A DNA stretch of 64,000 bases from CAMPKL01 sp963805925 (GTDB taxonomy: Bacteria; Acidobacteriota; Terriglobia; Bryobacterales; UBA6623): contig CAWDWB010000007.1 of assembly GCA_963805925.1 (NCBI GenBank), forward strand, positions 372,001 to 436,000, given 5' to 3'. The position numbers and the translations under genes are program-made. The notes below the pieces were generated by a model. It did no database searches and had not been told where the DNA came from. It was given only the letters and a program-made list of their open reading frames with translations. This document shows positions 1 through 9,327 of this stretch, in pieces (the first letter of the stretch is position 1; each line of letters starts with the position of its first letter).

Positions 1-1
1 C

Positions 2-325
2 AACCTCGGCGCCATCTACGCTAACACTGGCAAGCCTGAACAGGCCGTCGCCTACTGGACCCATGCTGTCGAGGTTGATCCGCAGTCTCCCAGCGGACTC
101 AACGCCAAACAAGGATTGCAAGTTCTCAACGGCAAACAAGAGCTATCCGTTCAAAGCGGACAGGTTAGCCAGATACCGGATATTCCCGAGCACCGCGGCC
201 TGCAGACCAGCGCGATGCCCGACATCCCCCAGCACCGCGGACTGACCCAGTCATCGGGCCAACTCACCCCACAACAGCGCAGCCGCCTCATCGATTTCGC
301 CGCCGAGGCGGCGCCGAAGCGCTAG
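2..325 (+). CDS. TPR-repeat protein, C-terminal end (partial)
   Basis: The frame is open from the window's left edge and ends in TAG at 323-325. The first residues (NLGAIYANTGKPEQAVAYW, then a helix ending VDPQSPSGLNA) have the alternating small/aromatic spacing of a tetratricopeptide repeat, so this is the last TPR of a longer protein. The tail is low-complexity, rich in Gln, Ser and Pro, and contains a near-duplicate stretch (DIPEHRGLQ and DIPQHRGLT). TPRs mediate protein-protein contacts; no catalytic domain is visible and the N-terminus is outside the window. The tail faces the convergent esterase gene 42 bp away, with no clear terminator between them. Confidence 0.65.
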   Translation, partial: NLGAIYANTGKPEQAVAYWTHAVEVDPQSPSGLNAKQGLQVLNGKQELSVQSGQVSQIPDIPEHRGLQTSAMPDIPQHRGLTQSSGQLTPQQRSRLIDFAAEAAPKR

Positions 326-367
326 CTCCGGCTCGATGGGGGCGGCCGATCGCCCCAGTGCGGGCGA

Positions 368-1663
368 CTAGCGGTTCGCCAGCTTTACTCGGAAGACAGG
401 CTTCTCTTTCTCCGCCGGGTCTTGTTCGTAGATCTGCTCGGTTTTAGTCGGGTCGTAGTCGCGCCAAAGCCAAGTTAAAGCTTCAGGCAGCTTCGAAGCC
501 CACAGCGCAGCATGGTGAGTGCCGCCGCCGAACTCGAAGCGGAAGTCGTAATCGCGCAGCTTGAGTGAGTTGGCCATCTGGATGTTCTGCAGCGGCCAAC
601 TGCCCAGGCGATTTTCCTGATCATCGGAGTTGTCGCTGATCCAAACCCGCAGGTTCTTCTTCGGATCGAGCCGAACCCAGGTTGGGTAGAGGTGTCCCGC
701 CTCGGGTTCGCCGTTCCGCAGCGCCAGCGGCACGAAGGTGCCGATGTGCGTGGCTACACGGCTGAACTCCTCGGGATGCCGCCAGCCGGCGTTGAAGGCG
801 CAGATGCCGCCCGAGGACTGGCCCTGGATGGCCCGGCTATAAGCGTCGCGGCGGATATTGTACTTTGCGTACAACTCAGGCAGTATCTCGTCCAACAAGA
901 AGCGCGGGTACTTGTCAGACACCGAGTCATACTCGATCGAGCGCATCGCCTTGCCGTCTTTGGTTCCCGGCGAAATGAATAGGTGGATCATCACCGGGAT
1001 CTTACCCTCGTGGATGAGATTGTCGGTCACTTCTTGGAGGCGATAAAGACTGGGGCAGAGGTTGCAGTTGTCTTCGGTGTTGCGGCCGCTGAAGCGCTCT
1101 CCGTCTTGCCAAATCATGAGAGCGGCAGCCTTGGAGGGGTCATACTGTGCGGGCACGTAGACCCAGTAATTGGTCTCCATGCCGTCATAGATCTTGCTGA
1201 TATGTGTTTGCTTCTCGCTCATCGTGCCGCGCGGCACATCGGGCTTCTGATAGGAATCGGGCGTGTAGGCCGGGATGTCGTTCGCGCCGCCGACAACCTT
1301 GCCGTCGACGAGATAATGGAACTTGTGGGCTGTGCCGGTTTGTAGCTTGCCGACGTAGAACCAAGTGTTTGTCGATTTGATGCGGCGAAAGGTCCCTGAG
1401 ACCGGCGCATCGTCGACATAGAGCTTCGGCTGCGACTCGGCTTCGAGCGCCCAGACGAAGTCAGGGCCGTTGCCGGCGATCGCCGCCGCCTTTTGCACGC
1501 TCTCCTCGCCCATCGCCTGAATCAACTCGGTGCGAAATGCTGCGGAGTTTGGCCGCGAGCGGGCCATCTCGATGAGACGGTCGATCACGGCGCGCTCCGT
1601 TGCGTAAGACGGAAGAATAGCGACAAGCCCCAAGAGGGCGAGGCGGAGAAATGCAGTTCGCAT
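368..1663 (-). CDS. Secreted esterase, enterochelin-esterase-like (PF00756 type)
   Basis: The 431-residue protein starts with a signal peptide (MRTAFLRLALLGLVAILPSY). Residues about 50-140 resemble the CBM48/E-set-like domain found in front of IroE/Fes-type esterases. The catalytic half has a nucleophile elbow GQSSGG and a late GGGTHH segment that would supply the catalytic His, so an alpha/beta-hydrolase of the esterase D/enterochelin esterase family is likely. Substrate is unknown; in this family it can be siderophore esters, acetylated sugars or feruloyl esters. It lies 10 bp downstream of the DUF1552 gene on the same strand and is probably the last gene of a three-gene operon. Export to the periplasm or beyond is inferred from the signal peptide. 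Confidence 0.85.
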   Translation of the reverse strand: MRTAFLRLALLGLVAILPSYATERAVIDRLIEMARSRPNSAAFRTELIQAMGEESVQKAAAIAGNGPDFVWALEAESQPKLYVDDAPVSGTFRRIKSTNTWFYVGKLQTGTAHKFHYLVDGKVVGGANDIPAYTPDSYQKPDVPRGTMSEKQTHISKIYDGMETNYWVYVPAQYDPSKAAALMIWQDGERFSGRNTEDNCNLCPSLYRLQEVTDNLIHEGKIPVMIHLFISPGTKDGKAMRSIEYDSVSDKYPRFLLDEILPELYAKYNIRRDAYSRAIQGQSSGGICAFNAGWRHPEEFSRVATHIGTFVPLALRNGEPEAGHLYPTWVRLDPKKNLRVWISDNSDDQENRLGSWPLQNIQMANSLKLRDYDFRFEFGGGTHHAALWASKLPEALTWLWRDYDPTKTEQIYEQDPAEKEKPVFRVKLANR

Positions 1664-1673
1664 GATGCGTCCC

Positions 1674-3029
1674 TTAGAGATTCGATAGATAAGGCAAATC
1701 GCCGTTGCTGTCGGCGAAGTGCTCGGCGGGTACGCCCATCTCGTGCATCATCGCCACATGAAGATTCGCCAACGGCGTTTCGTTGGGATAGTTCACCTGA
1801 CGGCCGAGATTAAACAGACCGTTGCCGCGGCCGGTGATAACCAACGGCAGGTCATCGTGATCGTGGTCACGGCTGAGGCCGCTGCCGTAGGTCACCATGA
1901 TGTGGTCGAACAGCGTGCCTTCGCCGTCCTCGGTCGCCTTCAGTTTGTCGATGAAGTAGCTGAACTGCTCCACCTCATAGCGGTTGATGGCAATGCACTT
2001 CTCGATCTTTACTTTGTCGCCGCCGTGGTGCGTGAGGCCATGGTGCGAGTCGGCGATGCCGATCTCACGGTACGCCCGGTTGCTTTGTTCGATGGCCATC
2101 AAGAAGGTGATGACACGGGTGGAATCGGTCTGAAACGCCGAAGTCATCAGGTCGAACATTAGCCGCGTATGTTCCTGGTAGTTCTCGGGAATGCTCGACG
2201 GAGGCTTGTCCAGAGTCGGCGTCACTTCCACGTTGTTCGCTTCCGTCCGTTGGATGCGCGTCTCGATGTCGCGTACGGCGTACATGTACTCATCGATCTT
2301 ACGCCGATCGGTGGAGCTGAGTGAGTTCTGCAGGCGCTTCGCGTCGTCGGTTAGCGAGTCGAGGATGCTGCGGCGATACCTCTCTTTCTTGGCGCGGATC
2401 GCCGGGTCTTGCTCAAAGTCTTCGCTGCCGAACAAGCGCTCAAAAACCGCGCGCGGCCGCACTTCCGGCGGGTTCGGCGATGCGGGCGTGCGCCAGGAAA
2501 TGCTGTTGCTGTAGGCGCAGCTATAGCCGTTGTCGCAGTTGCCGCCCTGAATGCCCTCTTCACAGCCGAGTTCCAGCGAGCCAAAGCGAGTCTCGCCGCC
2601 GATCCTGGCGGCGATGTACTGGTCCATCGAGACGCCGGCTTGAATGTCTTTGCCGAAGGTTTTCTTGGGATGGGCGCCCGTGAGGTAGCTGGCGCCAGCG
2701 CGGCCGTGGTCGCCGGGGCCATCGCCTAGAGGGCGGCCGCCATTGACGGTCAGGCCGCGCAGCACGGAGAAATCGTTGCGGTATTTCTCAAGCGGTTCCA
2801 GCGTTCGGGCGAGGGTTTGGGGCAGCGGCACATCGTCGCCTTCTAGGTCCATCCTCCAGGCGGGAACCTGGATTCCGTTGGGGAAGTAAAGGATCGCCGT
2901 ACGAGTCGGAGCTTTCGCCGAGGCGTTCAGGGCCGGCATCATCGCGTCCAGCAACGGCAGAGCCAATACGCCGCCCAGACCTCGTAGAAACGTGCGTCTC
3001 GGCAGATGCTTTTTGAGAACGATGTTCAT
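1674..3029 (-). CDS. DUF1552 family protein with Tat signal
   Basis: This 451-residue protein opens with RRTFLRGLGGVLALPLLDAM, a twin-arginine signal, so it is exported folded. The body matches the DUF1552 family seen in Planctomycetes and Acidobacteria: an early TAILYFPNGIQVPAW segment, then GDHGRAGASYLTG, and HGLTHHGGD with MVTYGSGLSRDHDHDDLP near the end. These His/Asp-rich blocks recall the metal-binding alkaline-phosphatase-like fold of the related DUF1501 proteins, but the reaction is not known. Its start codon overlaps the stop of the upstream DUF1592 gene by 4 bp (ATGA), indicating translational coupling. The two families are habitually neighbours and probably act together on an extracytoplasmic substrate. 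Confidence 0.85.
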   Translation of the reverse strand: MNIVLKKHLPRRTFLRGLGGVLALPLLDAMMPALNASAKAPTRTAILYFPNGIQVPAWRMDLEGDDVPLPQTLARTLEPLEKYRNDFSVLRGLTVNGGRPLGDGPGDHGRAGASYLTGAHPKKTFGKDIQAGVSMDQYIAARIGGETRFGSLELGCEEGIQGGNCDNGYSCAYSNSISWRTPASPNPPEVRPRAVFERLFGSEDFEQDPAIRAKKERYRRSILDSLTDDAKRLQNSLSSTDRRKIDEYMYAVRDIETRIQRTEANNVEVTPTLDKPPSSIPENYQEHTRLMFDLMTSAFQTDSTRVITFLMAIEQSNRAYREIGIADSHHGLTHHGGDKVKIEKCIAINRYEVEQFSYFIDKLKATEDGEGTLFDHIMVTYGSGLSRDHDHDDLPLVITGRGNGLFNLGRQVNYPNETPLANLHVAMMHEMGVPAEHFADSNGDLPYLSNL

Positions 3030-5593
3030 GGCTGTACTCCTTCGGCGCTTCTCATCCGGAAAGGCGCACTCTTGGCGACTTCCATTACCAGCGCGGAAAA
3101 CTTGTAATCGTTGGCCTCAACTTGAGCCACGATATGGTCGACCGTAGGCTGATCATATCGCTCCAGTCCGCGGCCCAAGGCGTAGGTCAACATCTTCTGG
3201 GTTACATTTCGCGTAAAGGTGCCGGATTGGCCCTTGAGAAGCTGTTTCAGGTCCTTGGCGCCCTGGAACGACTTGCCGTCAGGCAAGACGCCGGAGGTAT
3301 CGATCAAGGCCCCACCATCGTGCGTGCGCCAGGCGCCGACCGCGTCATAACTCTCTAACCCAAAGCCGATCGGATCCATTAAGTTGTGGCAGGGCGAACA
3401 ACTGGGATCCTGACGATGCCGCGCGAGGCGTTCGCGCAACGTCATCGACTCGGCCGCCTTCGATTCGTCCAAGGGCGGAACATTTGGGGGAGGAGGCGGC
3501 GGCGGAGTGCCGAGCAGATTCTCCAAGACCCATTTGCCGCGAACCGGCGGCGAAGTGCGCGTCGGATAAGACGAGACGGTCATGATCGCGCCCTGGGTCA
3601 ATACGCCGCCGCGCTGTACTCCGTCGAGCTCGACCCGCCGAAACCCCTCGCCGTCGACCCCCGAGATGCCGTAGTGGCGGGCCAGAGGGCCATTGAGATA
3701 AGTGAACGGTGCGTCGATGAAATCGAGAATGCTGTGGTCGTCGCGGATGATCTCTTTGACGAAGAGATTCGTCTCGGTCCGCATCGCGTCGAGCAACTCG
3801 TCGTCTACGGTGGGGAAGCGGTCTGGGTCCGGCTTGGTGCGCCCGAGATTGCGCAATTGCAGCCACTGAGCGGCCCAGTTGCCGGCGAGGTTTTCCGTCG
3901 CCTTCGGATCGGCCAACATTCGCCGTACCTGCCGCTCCAGTTCTTCAGGCGTGTTCAGGTTTCCGGCTTTGGCAGCCTGGAAGAGTTCCTCGTCCGGCAT
4001 GCTGGCCCACAGAAAATAGGAAAGTCGCGAGGCGAGTTCGTAGGCGCCGATCGGCTCAGCCTCCGGCACGCTCGCCGAGGCAGCCGAGGGCGCAGGCTTG
4101 CCGTCCCGTTGCTCGATGCGGTACAGGAAGTCCGGCGACGCGAGGATGGCTTCCAGCGCCAGCCGCACGCCTTCTTCAAGCGAATCGCCCTCCTTTTGGG
4201 CGAGCTGAACCAGATTCAGCTTGGACGCTAGTTCGCTGTCGCTGACCGGGCGCCGGTAGGCGCGCTCAATGAGGTTTTGCACGACCCTACGAGCGCATTG
4301 AGCGCCGTGCTCGCCCGGGTTGTGGCCGCAAATGAATATCTTGTGATAGCTGGCAGGCGGCTCTTTGCTGGGGTTGAAAGGCCCGACGATGTCGAGATAA
4401 TCCACGAAGAGCGCGCGGCGCAAATCGGGATTGATGTTTTCGCGCGGATCGTCCAGATTCGCCAGCTCCGGGTAGGAAGCGCGTATCGCGTGTTCGCCAG
4501 CCGTCAATTTGACGCGAACTGGGTATTCGCCGCGGTCGTAGCCAAATGCGCTGGCGCCTTCGACAATGGTCGAAAAGACCGGCTCGCCGTCGACTTGCAT
4601 CAGCAACTGGCGCGGCGGCGCAGCCTTGCGGGCCGCTTCCAGTCTAGCTTGCAGTTCTTCGGGCGTCGCCTCTCGGCGACGTCGCGGCGCCGCGTCCGGA
4701 TTAGCGGCGCGCGCTGCAGCTAACTCTTCAAATCGTTTCTTTCGCTCCGCCTCCTTTGCTTCACGCTCTTCCGGCGTCAGCAGGTCGTCTTCGGAGCGGA
4801 AGTTGGCGATGCGCAGGCGCAATTCATATTCGCCGTCGACGGGGAAATTCCAGGAGCCGTACATCGCTCCGCGCATCGAGTAAGGGAGATATGCATCGGA
4901 CGCTTCAACACTCGCCGTATCGGCGGCGTCGGGCGATCGGCGGTTCAGCAGACGAATTAGTTTGGTCGGTTTATCAGGAACCGCGGCCCCAAAGACCGCG
5001 ATTTGGGATACCTCGTGCGCGGCCTGCAGATACTTCTCCATCAACATCGGCGAGACGGTCAGCACGTCTCCGATGTTGTCGAAGCCGTAACCGGAGTCGT
5101 CCACCGGGAATTGGTCGGCGGGCCGAACCGCCACGCCCAACAGATCGCGAATCGTGTTGTTGTACTCGACGCGGTTCATGCGCCGCGCCGTCACACGCCC
5201 CGCTTGCGGCTGATCGCCGAAGCCAGCCTCTGCGAGCGCCCCTGAAATCCAGTGGGTCACCGCCTCGGCCTGCTGCTTGCCCGCTTCCGGAAGGCCGCCC
5301 GGAGGCATCTTGCCGGAGGCGATCTTTTCGAGAACCTTGTCCCAAAGCTCGGGCGTTTTCGAGACGGCCGAAGCATGACTAAAAGTCGTCAGATCGAGAC
5401 CGGCGGTGCTCAGCTTGTCGTTGTGGCACGAGTAGCAGTAGGTCGCCAGGAATGGCTGGACCGTTTCAACAAAAGCAACGTCCGGGCTGCGGTCCTGGCC
5501 GACCAAAGTCGGCATCCAGACAACCGAGGCGACAGGCGCCAACGCGGCCAGCCAGAAGGCCCATGATCTCTTGCTCACTTTCCAAGCCCTCAT
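3026..5593 (-). CDS. DUF1587/1595/1592/1588/1585 multidomain cytochrome-like protein
   Basis: An 855-residue exported protein with an N-terminal signal/anchor (SWAFWLAALAPVASVVW). A c-type haem motif CYSCH lies near residue 53 and a second CxxCH (CSPCHNLMDPIGFG) near the C-terminus. In between, the usual order is recognisable: DUF1587 (RMNRVEYNNTIRDLLG), a beta-rich middle with a charged Arg/Glu/Ala stretch, DUF1595 (RRVVQNLIERAYRRPV), DUF1592 (YELASRLSYFLWASMPDEEL), DUF1588 (RGGVLTQGAIMTVSSYPTRT), a run of seven prolines, and DUF1585 (LTYALGRGLERYD). These PSD proteins are common in Planctomycetes and Acidobacteria; a redox role in degrading complex organic matter has been proposed, not shown. 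It is first in the operon with the DUF1552 and esterase genes. Confidence 0.87.
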   Translation of the reverse strand: MRAWKVSKRSWAFWLAALAPVASVVWMPTLVGQDRSPDVAFVETVQPFLATYCYSCHNDKLSTAGLDLTTFSHASAVSKTPELWDKVLEKIASGKMPPGGLPEAGKQQAEAVTHWISGALAEAGFGDQPQAGRVTARRMNRVEYNNTIRDLLGVAVRPADQFPVDDSGYGFDNIGDVLTVSPMLMEKYLQAAHEVSQIAVFGAAVPDKPTKLIRLLNRRSPDAADTASVEASDAYLPYSMRGAMYGSWNFPVDGEYELRLRIANFRSEDDLLTPEEREAKEAERKKRFEELAAARAANPDAAPRRRREATPEELQARLEAARKAAPPRQLLMQVDGEPVFSTIVEGASAFGYDRGEYPVRVKLTAGEHAIRASYPELANLDDPRENINPDLRRALFVDYLDIVGPFNPSKEPPASYHKIFICGHNPGEHGAQCARRVVQNLIERAYRRPVSDSELASKLNLVQLAQKEGDSLEEGVRLALEAILASPDFLYRIEQRDGKPAPSAASASVPEAEPIGAYELASRLSYFLWASMPDEELFQAAKAGNLNTPEELERQVRRMLADPKATENLAGNWAAQWLQLRNLGRTKPDPDRFPTVDDELLDAMRTETNLFVKEIIRDDHSILDFIDAPFTYLNGPLARHYGISGVDGEGFRRVELDGVQRGGVLTQGAIMTVSSYPTRTSPPVRGKWVLENLLGTPPPPPPPNVPPLDESKAAESMTLRERLARHRQDPSCSPCHNLMDPIGFGLESYDAVGAWRTHDGGALIDTSGVLPDGKSFQGAKDLKQLLKGQSGTFTRNVTQKMLTYALGRGLERYDQPTVDHIVAQVEANDYKFSALVMEVAKSAPFRMRSAEGVQP

Positions 5594-5670
5594 GCATCAA
5601 TTCCCAGTAGCATTCTACACCCGGCCAGCCTCGCCTCCAATAAGACGCGGGGCTAGCCGGGTTGCCTCGA

Positions 5671-8600
5671 TTAGAAGCTGTACTTCAAGCCGAACTGCAT
5701 TTCTCTCATCGTCTTGGCGGTTGTCACCTGGCCAAAGTTACTCTGCCGCACATCTCGAGCAGGCAGGTCCCAGTTGGGATGGTTGGGTGCGTTAAAGGCC
5801 TCGAAGCGGAATTCCAGTGATTGGCGCTCTGAGATCTTCGTGTTCTTGATCAACGAGAAGTCCCAGTTGAACGTTCCCGGGGTGAATAGAACACTGCGGC
5901 CAACGTTGCCGTAGCGGTAGGCCAACTCCGGACTCGTCCAGTTGAAGGCGTCCCGATTCCAGAAATGATCCACGGTGGGATTGTCCAGGAACGGGCTAAC
6001 GCCGGTTGCGTCCGGTGAACTGCTCATCTCAATCTGTGCCTTATCGCCGATGGTGCCGACATTGGCCGGCGTGCCGTCGACCAACGTGAAGATGCTGCCT
6101 AGCTGCCAGCCGCCCGCGATGGCTTTCGCTATGCCGGAGGAGTTCTTGGCGAACGGCAGCTCGTAGACGAGCGAGGTGACGAAGCGTCTGCCGGTGTGGA
6201 ATTCCGCCAAGCCGACGCTGGCGTTGTAGTCGTACCACTGCATCGGGCTGTTGTTGGTTAGGGCCGTACGTAGGCCGCTGCCTGGGCCGTCAATGACCTT
6301 CGACCAAGTGAACGCCGCCAGGTAGGTCAGCCCGCCGGTGAACCGTTGCGTCACTTTGGTGGAGAGGCTGTGATAGTAGGAGTTGCCGACGCCGTCGACG
6401 AATTGGAACTGTCCAATGTCGGACCAAGGACGCCGCTGGACCGCCGAGCGGCCGTCTTCGGGTCCCGAGCGCAGTATAGGTTCGTTCTTGTTAGCGAAGA
6501 ACTGCAGCTTGTGCGCTTCGTTGCCCTGGTAGCCCACTTCCAGCACTGTGGACTCGGTCAGCTGGCGTTGGATGTTGAACAACCATTGGACCGTGTAGGG
6601 GGTGCGGCGAGACGGATTGACTAGGTACAACCGACTGCCCGGCCCCTGACAGATCCCATCCCAACCCGTGCAGACGCCGCCGTCACCCGCATAGGTAGCA
6701 AGCGGGTCGGCGATGTCCAGATCAATTGTCTCGGAGTTTGTGAGGATGTTGGCGCGGCCGGCCGGGTTCTCACCCGTGGCGCTTTGAGCAGCGTTGACGA
6801 CGTCTTGGGAGTAGAAGACGCCGACGCCGGTGCGGATTGTTGTTTTGCTGTTTGGGCTGTAGGCGATTCCCAGACGCGGAGCGAAGTCATTCTTGTCCGT
6901 AATGATCGTTGCTTGCGGAAGCCCGAACATGCTCTCTAGATCCGATCCGGTGGCAGTCGGGACCGAGTCGATGAAGCGAGCCGCAGCGCCTTCGTAGAAG
7001 GGGCCGTCTCCGGGCCGCAGAAGTACCGGGTGCTGGGAGTTCGGCAACAACGTCGAGTTGTCTTGGGCGCCGAAGTCGTAGAACCACATGTTGAAGAAGC
7101 CGCGGTACTTGTCGTGGTAGGGCGGGGTGCGCTCGTAGCGTAGGCCCATGTTGACGGTCAGCTTAGGCGCGACCTTCCAGACGTCCTCCACGTACATCGT
7201 CCAGGCTGTAGCCCGCAGCAGCGTGTGCGATAAATCGCCGGCCCAGTTGAACGAGCTCGGTTTGCCCAGCATGTAGTCCGCAAAGCCGAACCCTGTTCCG
7301 GCGGCCTTGGCGGGGTTTTGGGTGGCTGTCGCATTGGAGTAGTTGATATTGCTGCGGTTGTAGATGTTGCCTTCCTCGTTGATGCGCTCGCGGCGAATCT
7401 CGCCGCCGAACTTGAACGAGTGGTTGCCTCTGATCACCGACAGGTTGTCGAGCAACTGGAAGATGTGATTGTGATCGACGAAGGGAGCGTCAACCGGGTC
7501 GCCGAAGCCGCTGATGCCGTTGCCGATGGCGACGCTTGGAGTTCCCCAGGCGGGCGGCGGGATGTTGATGACGTCGCTGACGATGCCGACTTCGGTCGTG
7601 ACGTCACGCACGTAGGCGTTCTCCGACAGAGCCTCATTCCACAATTGCGTGTAACCGAAGCGGAGTTCGTTGACGATCGTCGGGCTGATCGTTCGAGTAT
7701 TGGAGATCATCGCCTGGTAAGCGTCCGTGACGTAGTGTTCGCCCTGTTTGGGGAAGTTGGAGTTCGTCGTGGTGTCTTCGGTGTTATAGCCGAAGCGGCC
7801 GAACCAAAAGGAGTTGTTGCTCTCGACGTAGTCGACTCGAGTCGTGAGCTGATCCCACTGCAGCGGTCGCTTGGAGTCTCTTGAATAGTTGTTGACGTAG
7901 TCGTCGCCCGCGCGTGTAGCCGCCGGATACTGTTCCAGCAGTCTCTGATTGACGGGGCTCCAGCGGTCCGAGGGAATGATGTTGTTGGCGAACTGCTGAG
8001 CGGACGTCGCAATCGGAAGGCCCGCGGAGTCCGTGGTGAAGGTGCGGCTGGCCGGATCGAAGATATTACGGCTCTGGCCGCCAAAATCGCCGGCGCGCAT
8101 GCGGTCGGTCGGCACTGAAGCTAACTGTTGCAGCGTTTTCACGTCCCGCAGACCTTCATAGTTAGCCATGAAGAACAGCTTGTTGCGAACGATGGGACCG
8201 GTAACGGTAGCGCCGAATTGGTTCCGGCGGAACGGATTCGTTTGATCGGAGACCTGCCGCCATTCCTTGGCGTCCAACGCGCTGTTGCGCAAGAACTCGA
8301 ACAGCACGCCATGAAAGTCATTGGTGCCGGACTTAGTGGTGACGTTGATCTGGCCCGTGTTGCGGCCGAACTCGGCCGAGTAGACGCCGCTCTCGATCTT
8401 GAACTCCTGGAGCGCATCGATGGATGGCCGGAAGACGAACAGGTTCCAGTTCGGATCCGTGTTCTCGATGCCGTCTAGCGTGTAGTGCGTAAACGCCTGC
8501 CGCTGGCCGGCGACGGCGAAAGCCTGTTGGGCCCGTTCTCCACCTTGCCGTCCAGTGGCCGTGAAGGCGGGTCGTTGCTCGGCCGTCACGTTGGGACTCA

Positions 8601-9087
8601 AGGCGATCAGTTGCAAGTAGTTGCGCCCATTCAAGGGCAGCTCGACAATGCGTCGGTTCTCAATGACGGTGCCGACAGCTGTGCCCTCGGTCGCCAGTTG
8701 CTCACCGGTTCCGACAACCTCGATCTGTTCGGTGACGTTGCCGATTTCCATCGCGAAGTCGATTCTGGCGATCGCGCCGACCTGGAGTTCGACACCGTTG
8801 CGAGTCGCGGTGCTGAAACCTTCTTGTTCGGCCCGGACACTGTAGAGGCCCGGCGCTAGAAAGGGAACCGTGTAGCTGCCGGCCGATGTCGTCTCGACCT
8901 GGCGTGTGACGTTTGTTGCAGCATTCGTGACGGTAACCGAAGCTCCGGGGATCACCGCCCCGGATTGATCCGAGACCGTTCCCGTGATCTCTGCGTTCTG
9001 GGCGAACAACGGAAGCGCCGCCAGACTCATCAGCAGGAGACATCTCGCGAAGCGACGGATTGATTCTTGTTTCATAACCTCTAACAT
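5671..9087 (-). CDS. Oar-like TonB-dependent outer-membrane receptor with carboxypeptidase-regulatory domain
   Basis: The 1138-residue protein has a signal peptide ending near LFAQNAEITG. A carboxypeptidase-regulatory-like beta domain (GTVSDQSGAVIPGASVTVTN) covers about residues 33-115, then comes a TonB plug (RRIVELPLNGRNYLQL, with DGIENTDP) and a long beta barrel ending in Phe (MQFGLKYSF), as outer-membrane barrels do. Homologues (Oar family) are greatly expanded in Solibacter-type Acidobacteria and are thought to import oligosaccharides or peptides or to act in adhesion. The start is uncertain: the ATG at 9087 has AAGGA directly against it, while the ATG at 9075 (MKQESIRRF) has that AAGGA about 12 nt upstream and a good signal peptide. 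It is divergent from the multihaem gene. Confidence 0.9.
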   Translation of the reverse strand: MLEVMKQESIRRFARCLLLMSLAALPLFAQNAEITGTVSDQSGAVIPGASVTVTNAATNVTRQVETTSAGSYTVPFLAPGLYSVRAEQEGFSTATRNGVELQVGAIARIDFAMEIGNVTEQIEVVGTGEQLATEGTAVGTVIENRRIVELPLNGRNYLQLIALSPNVTAEQRPAFTATGRQGGERAQQAFAVAGQRQAFTHYTLDGIENTDPNWNLFVFRPSIDALQEFKIESGVYSAEFGRNTGQINVTTKSGTNDFHGVLFEFLRNSALDAKEWRQVSDQTNPFRRNQFGATVTGPIVRNKLFFMANYEGLRDVKTLQQLASVPTDRMRAGDFGGQSRNIFDPASRTFTTDSAGLPIATSAQQFANNIIPSDRWSPVNQRLLEQYPAATRAGDDYVNNYSRDSKRPLQWDQLTTRVDYVESNNSFWFGRFGYNTEDTTTNSNFPKQGEHYVTDAYQAMISNTRTISPTIVNELRFGYTQLWNEALSENAYVRDVTTEVGIVSDVINIPPPAWGTPSVAIGNGISGFGDPVDAPFVDHNHIFQLLDNLSVIRGNHSFKFGGEIRRERINEEGNIYNRSNINYSNATATQNPAKAAGTGFGFADYMLGKPSSFNWAGDLSHTLLRATAWTMYVEDVWKVAPKLTVNMGLRYERTPPYHDKYRGFFNMWFYDFGAQDNSTLLPNSQHPVLLRPGDGPFYEGAAARFIDSVPTATGSDLESMFGLPQATIITDKNDFAPRLGIAYSPNSKTTIRTGVGVFYSQDVVNAAQSATGENPAGRANILTNSETIDLDIADPLATYAGDGGVCTGWDGICQGPGSRLYLVNPSRRTPYTVQWLFNIQRQLTESTVLEVGYQGNEAHKLQFFANKNEPILRSGPEDGRSAVQRRPWSDIGQFQFVDGVGNSYYHSLSTKVTQRFTGGLTYLAAFTWSKVIDGPGSGLRTALTNNSPMQWYDYNASVGLAEFHTGRRFVTSLVYELPFAKNSSGIAKAIAGGWQLGSIFTLVDGTPANVGTIGDKAQIEMSSSPDATGVSPFLDNPTVDHFWNRDAFNWTSPELAYRYGNVGRSVLFTPGTFNWDFSLIKNTKISERQSLEFRFEAFNAPNHPNWDLPARDVRQSNFGQVTTAKTMREMQFGLKYSF

Positions 9088-9327
9088 TCCTTCTTCAATT
9101 CCTGGAGGTTCTATTCACTCAAAAAGTAGACCTGTAATGGCTCAGCCAATACTCCTGTCATATTGGTCCATCCAAACGTAGTTGAAGAGGTCAGGCAGCG
9201 TCAAGCGCTTTTTGCCGCAGCCGTTTTGGGCGTCCTATATTCTTCATGCCCCAGCGCCGCTTCCCGGCTGAACAAGAAACCGCGTCATACCGTTGGCGAA
9301 CCACCAGCAAGCAGGGTAGAGTTAGCT

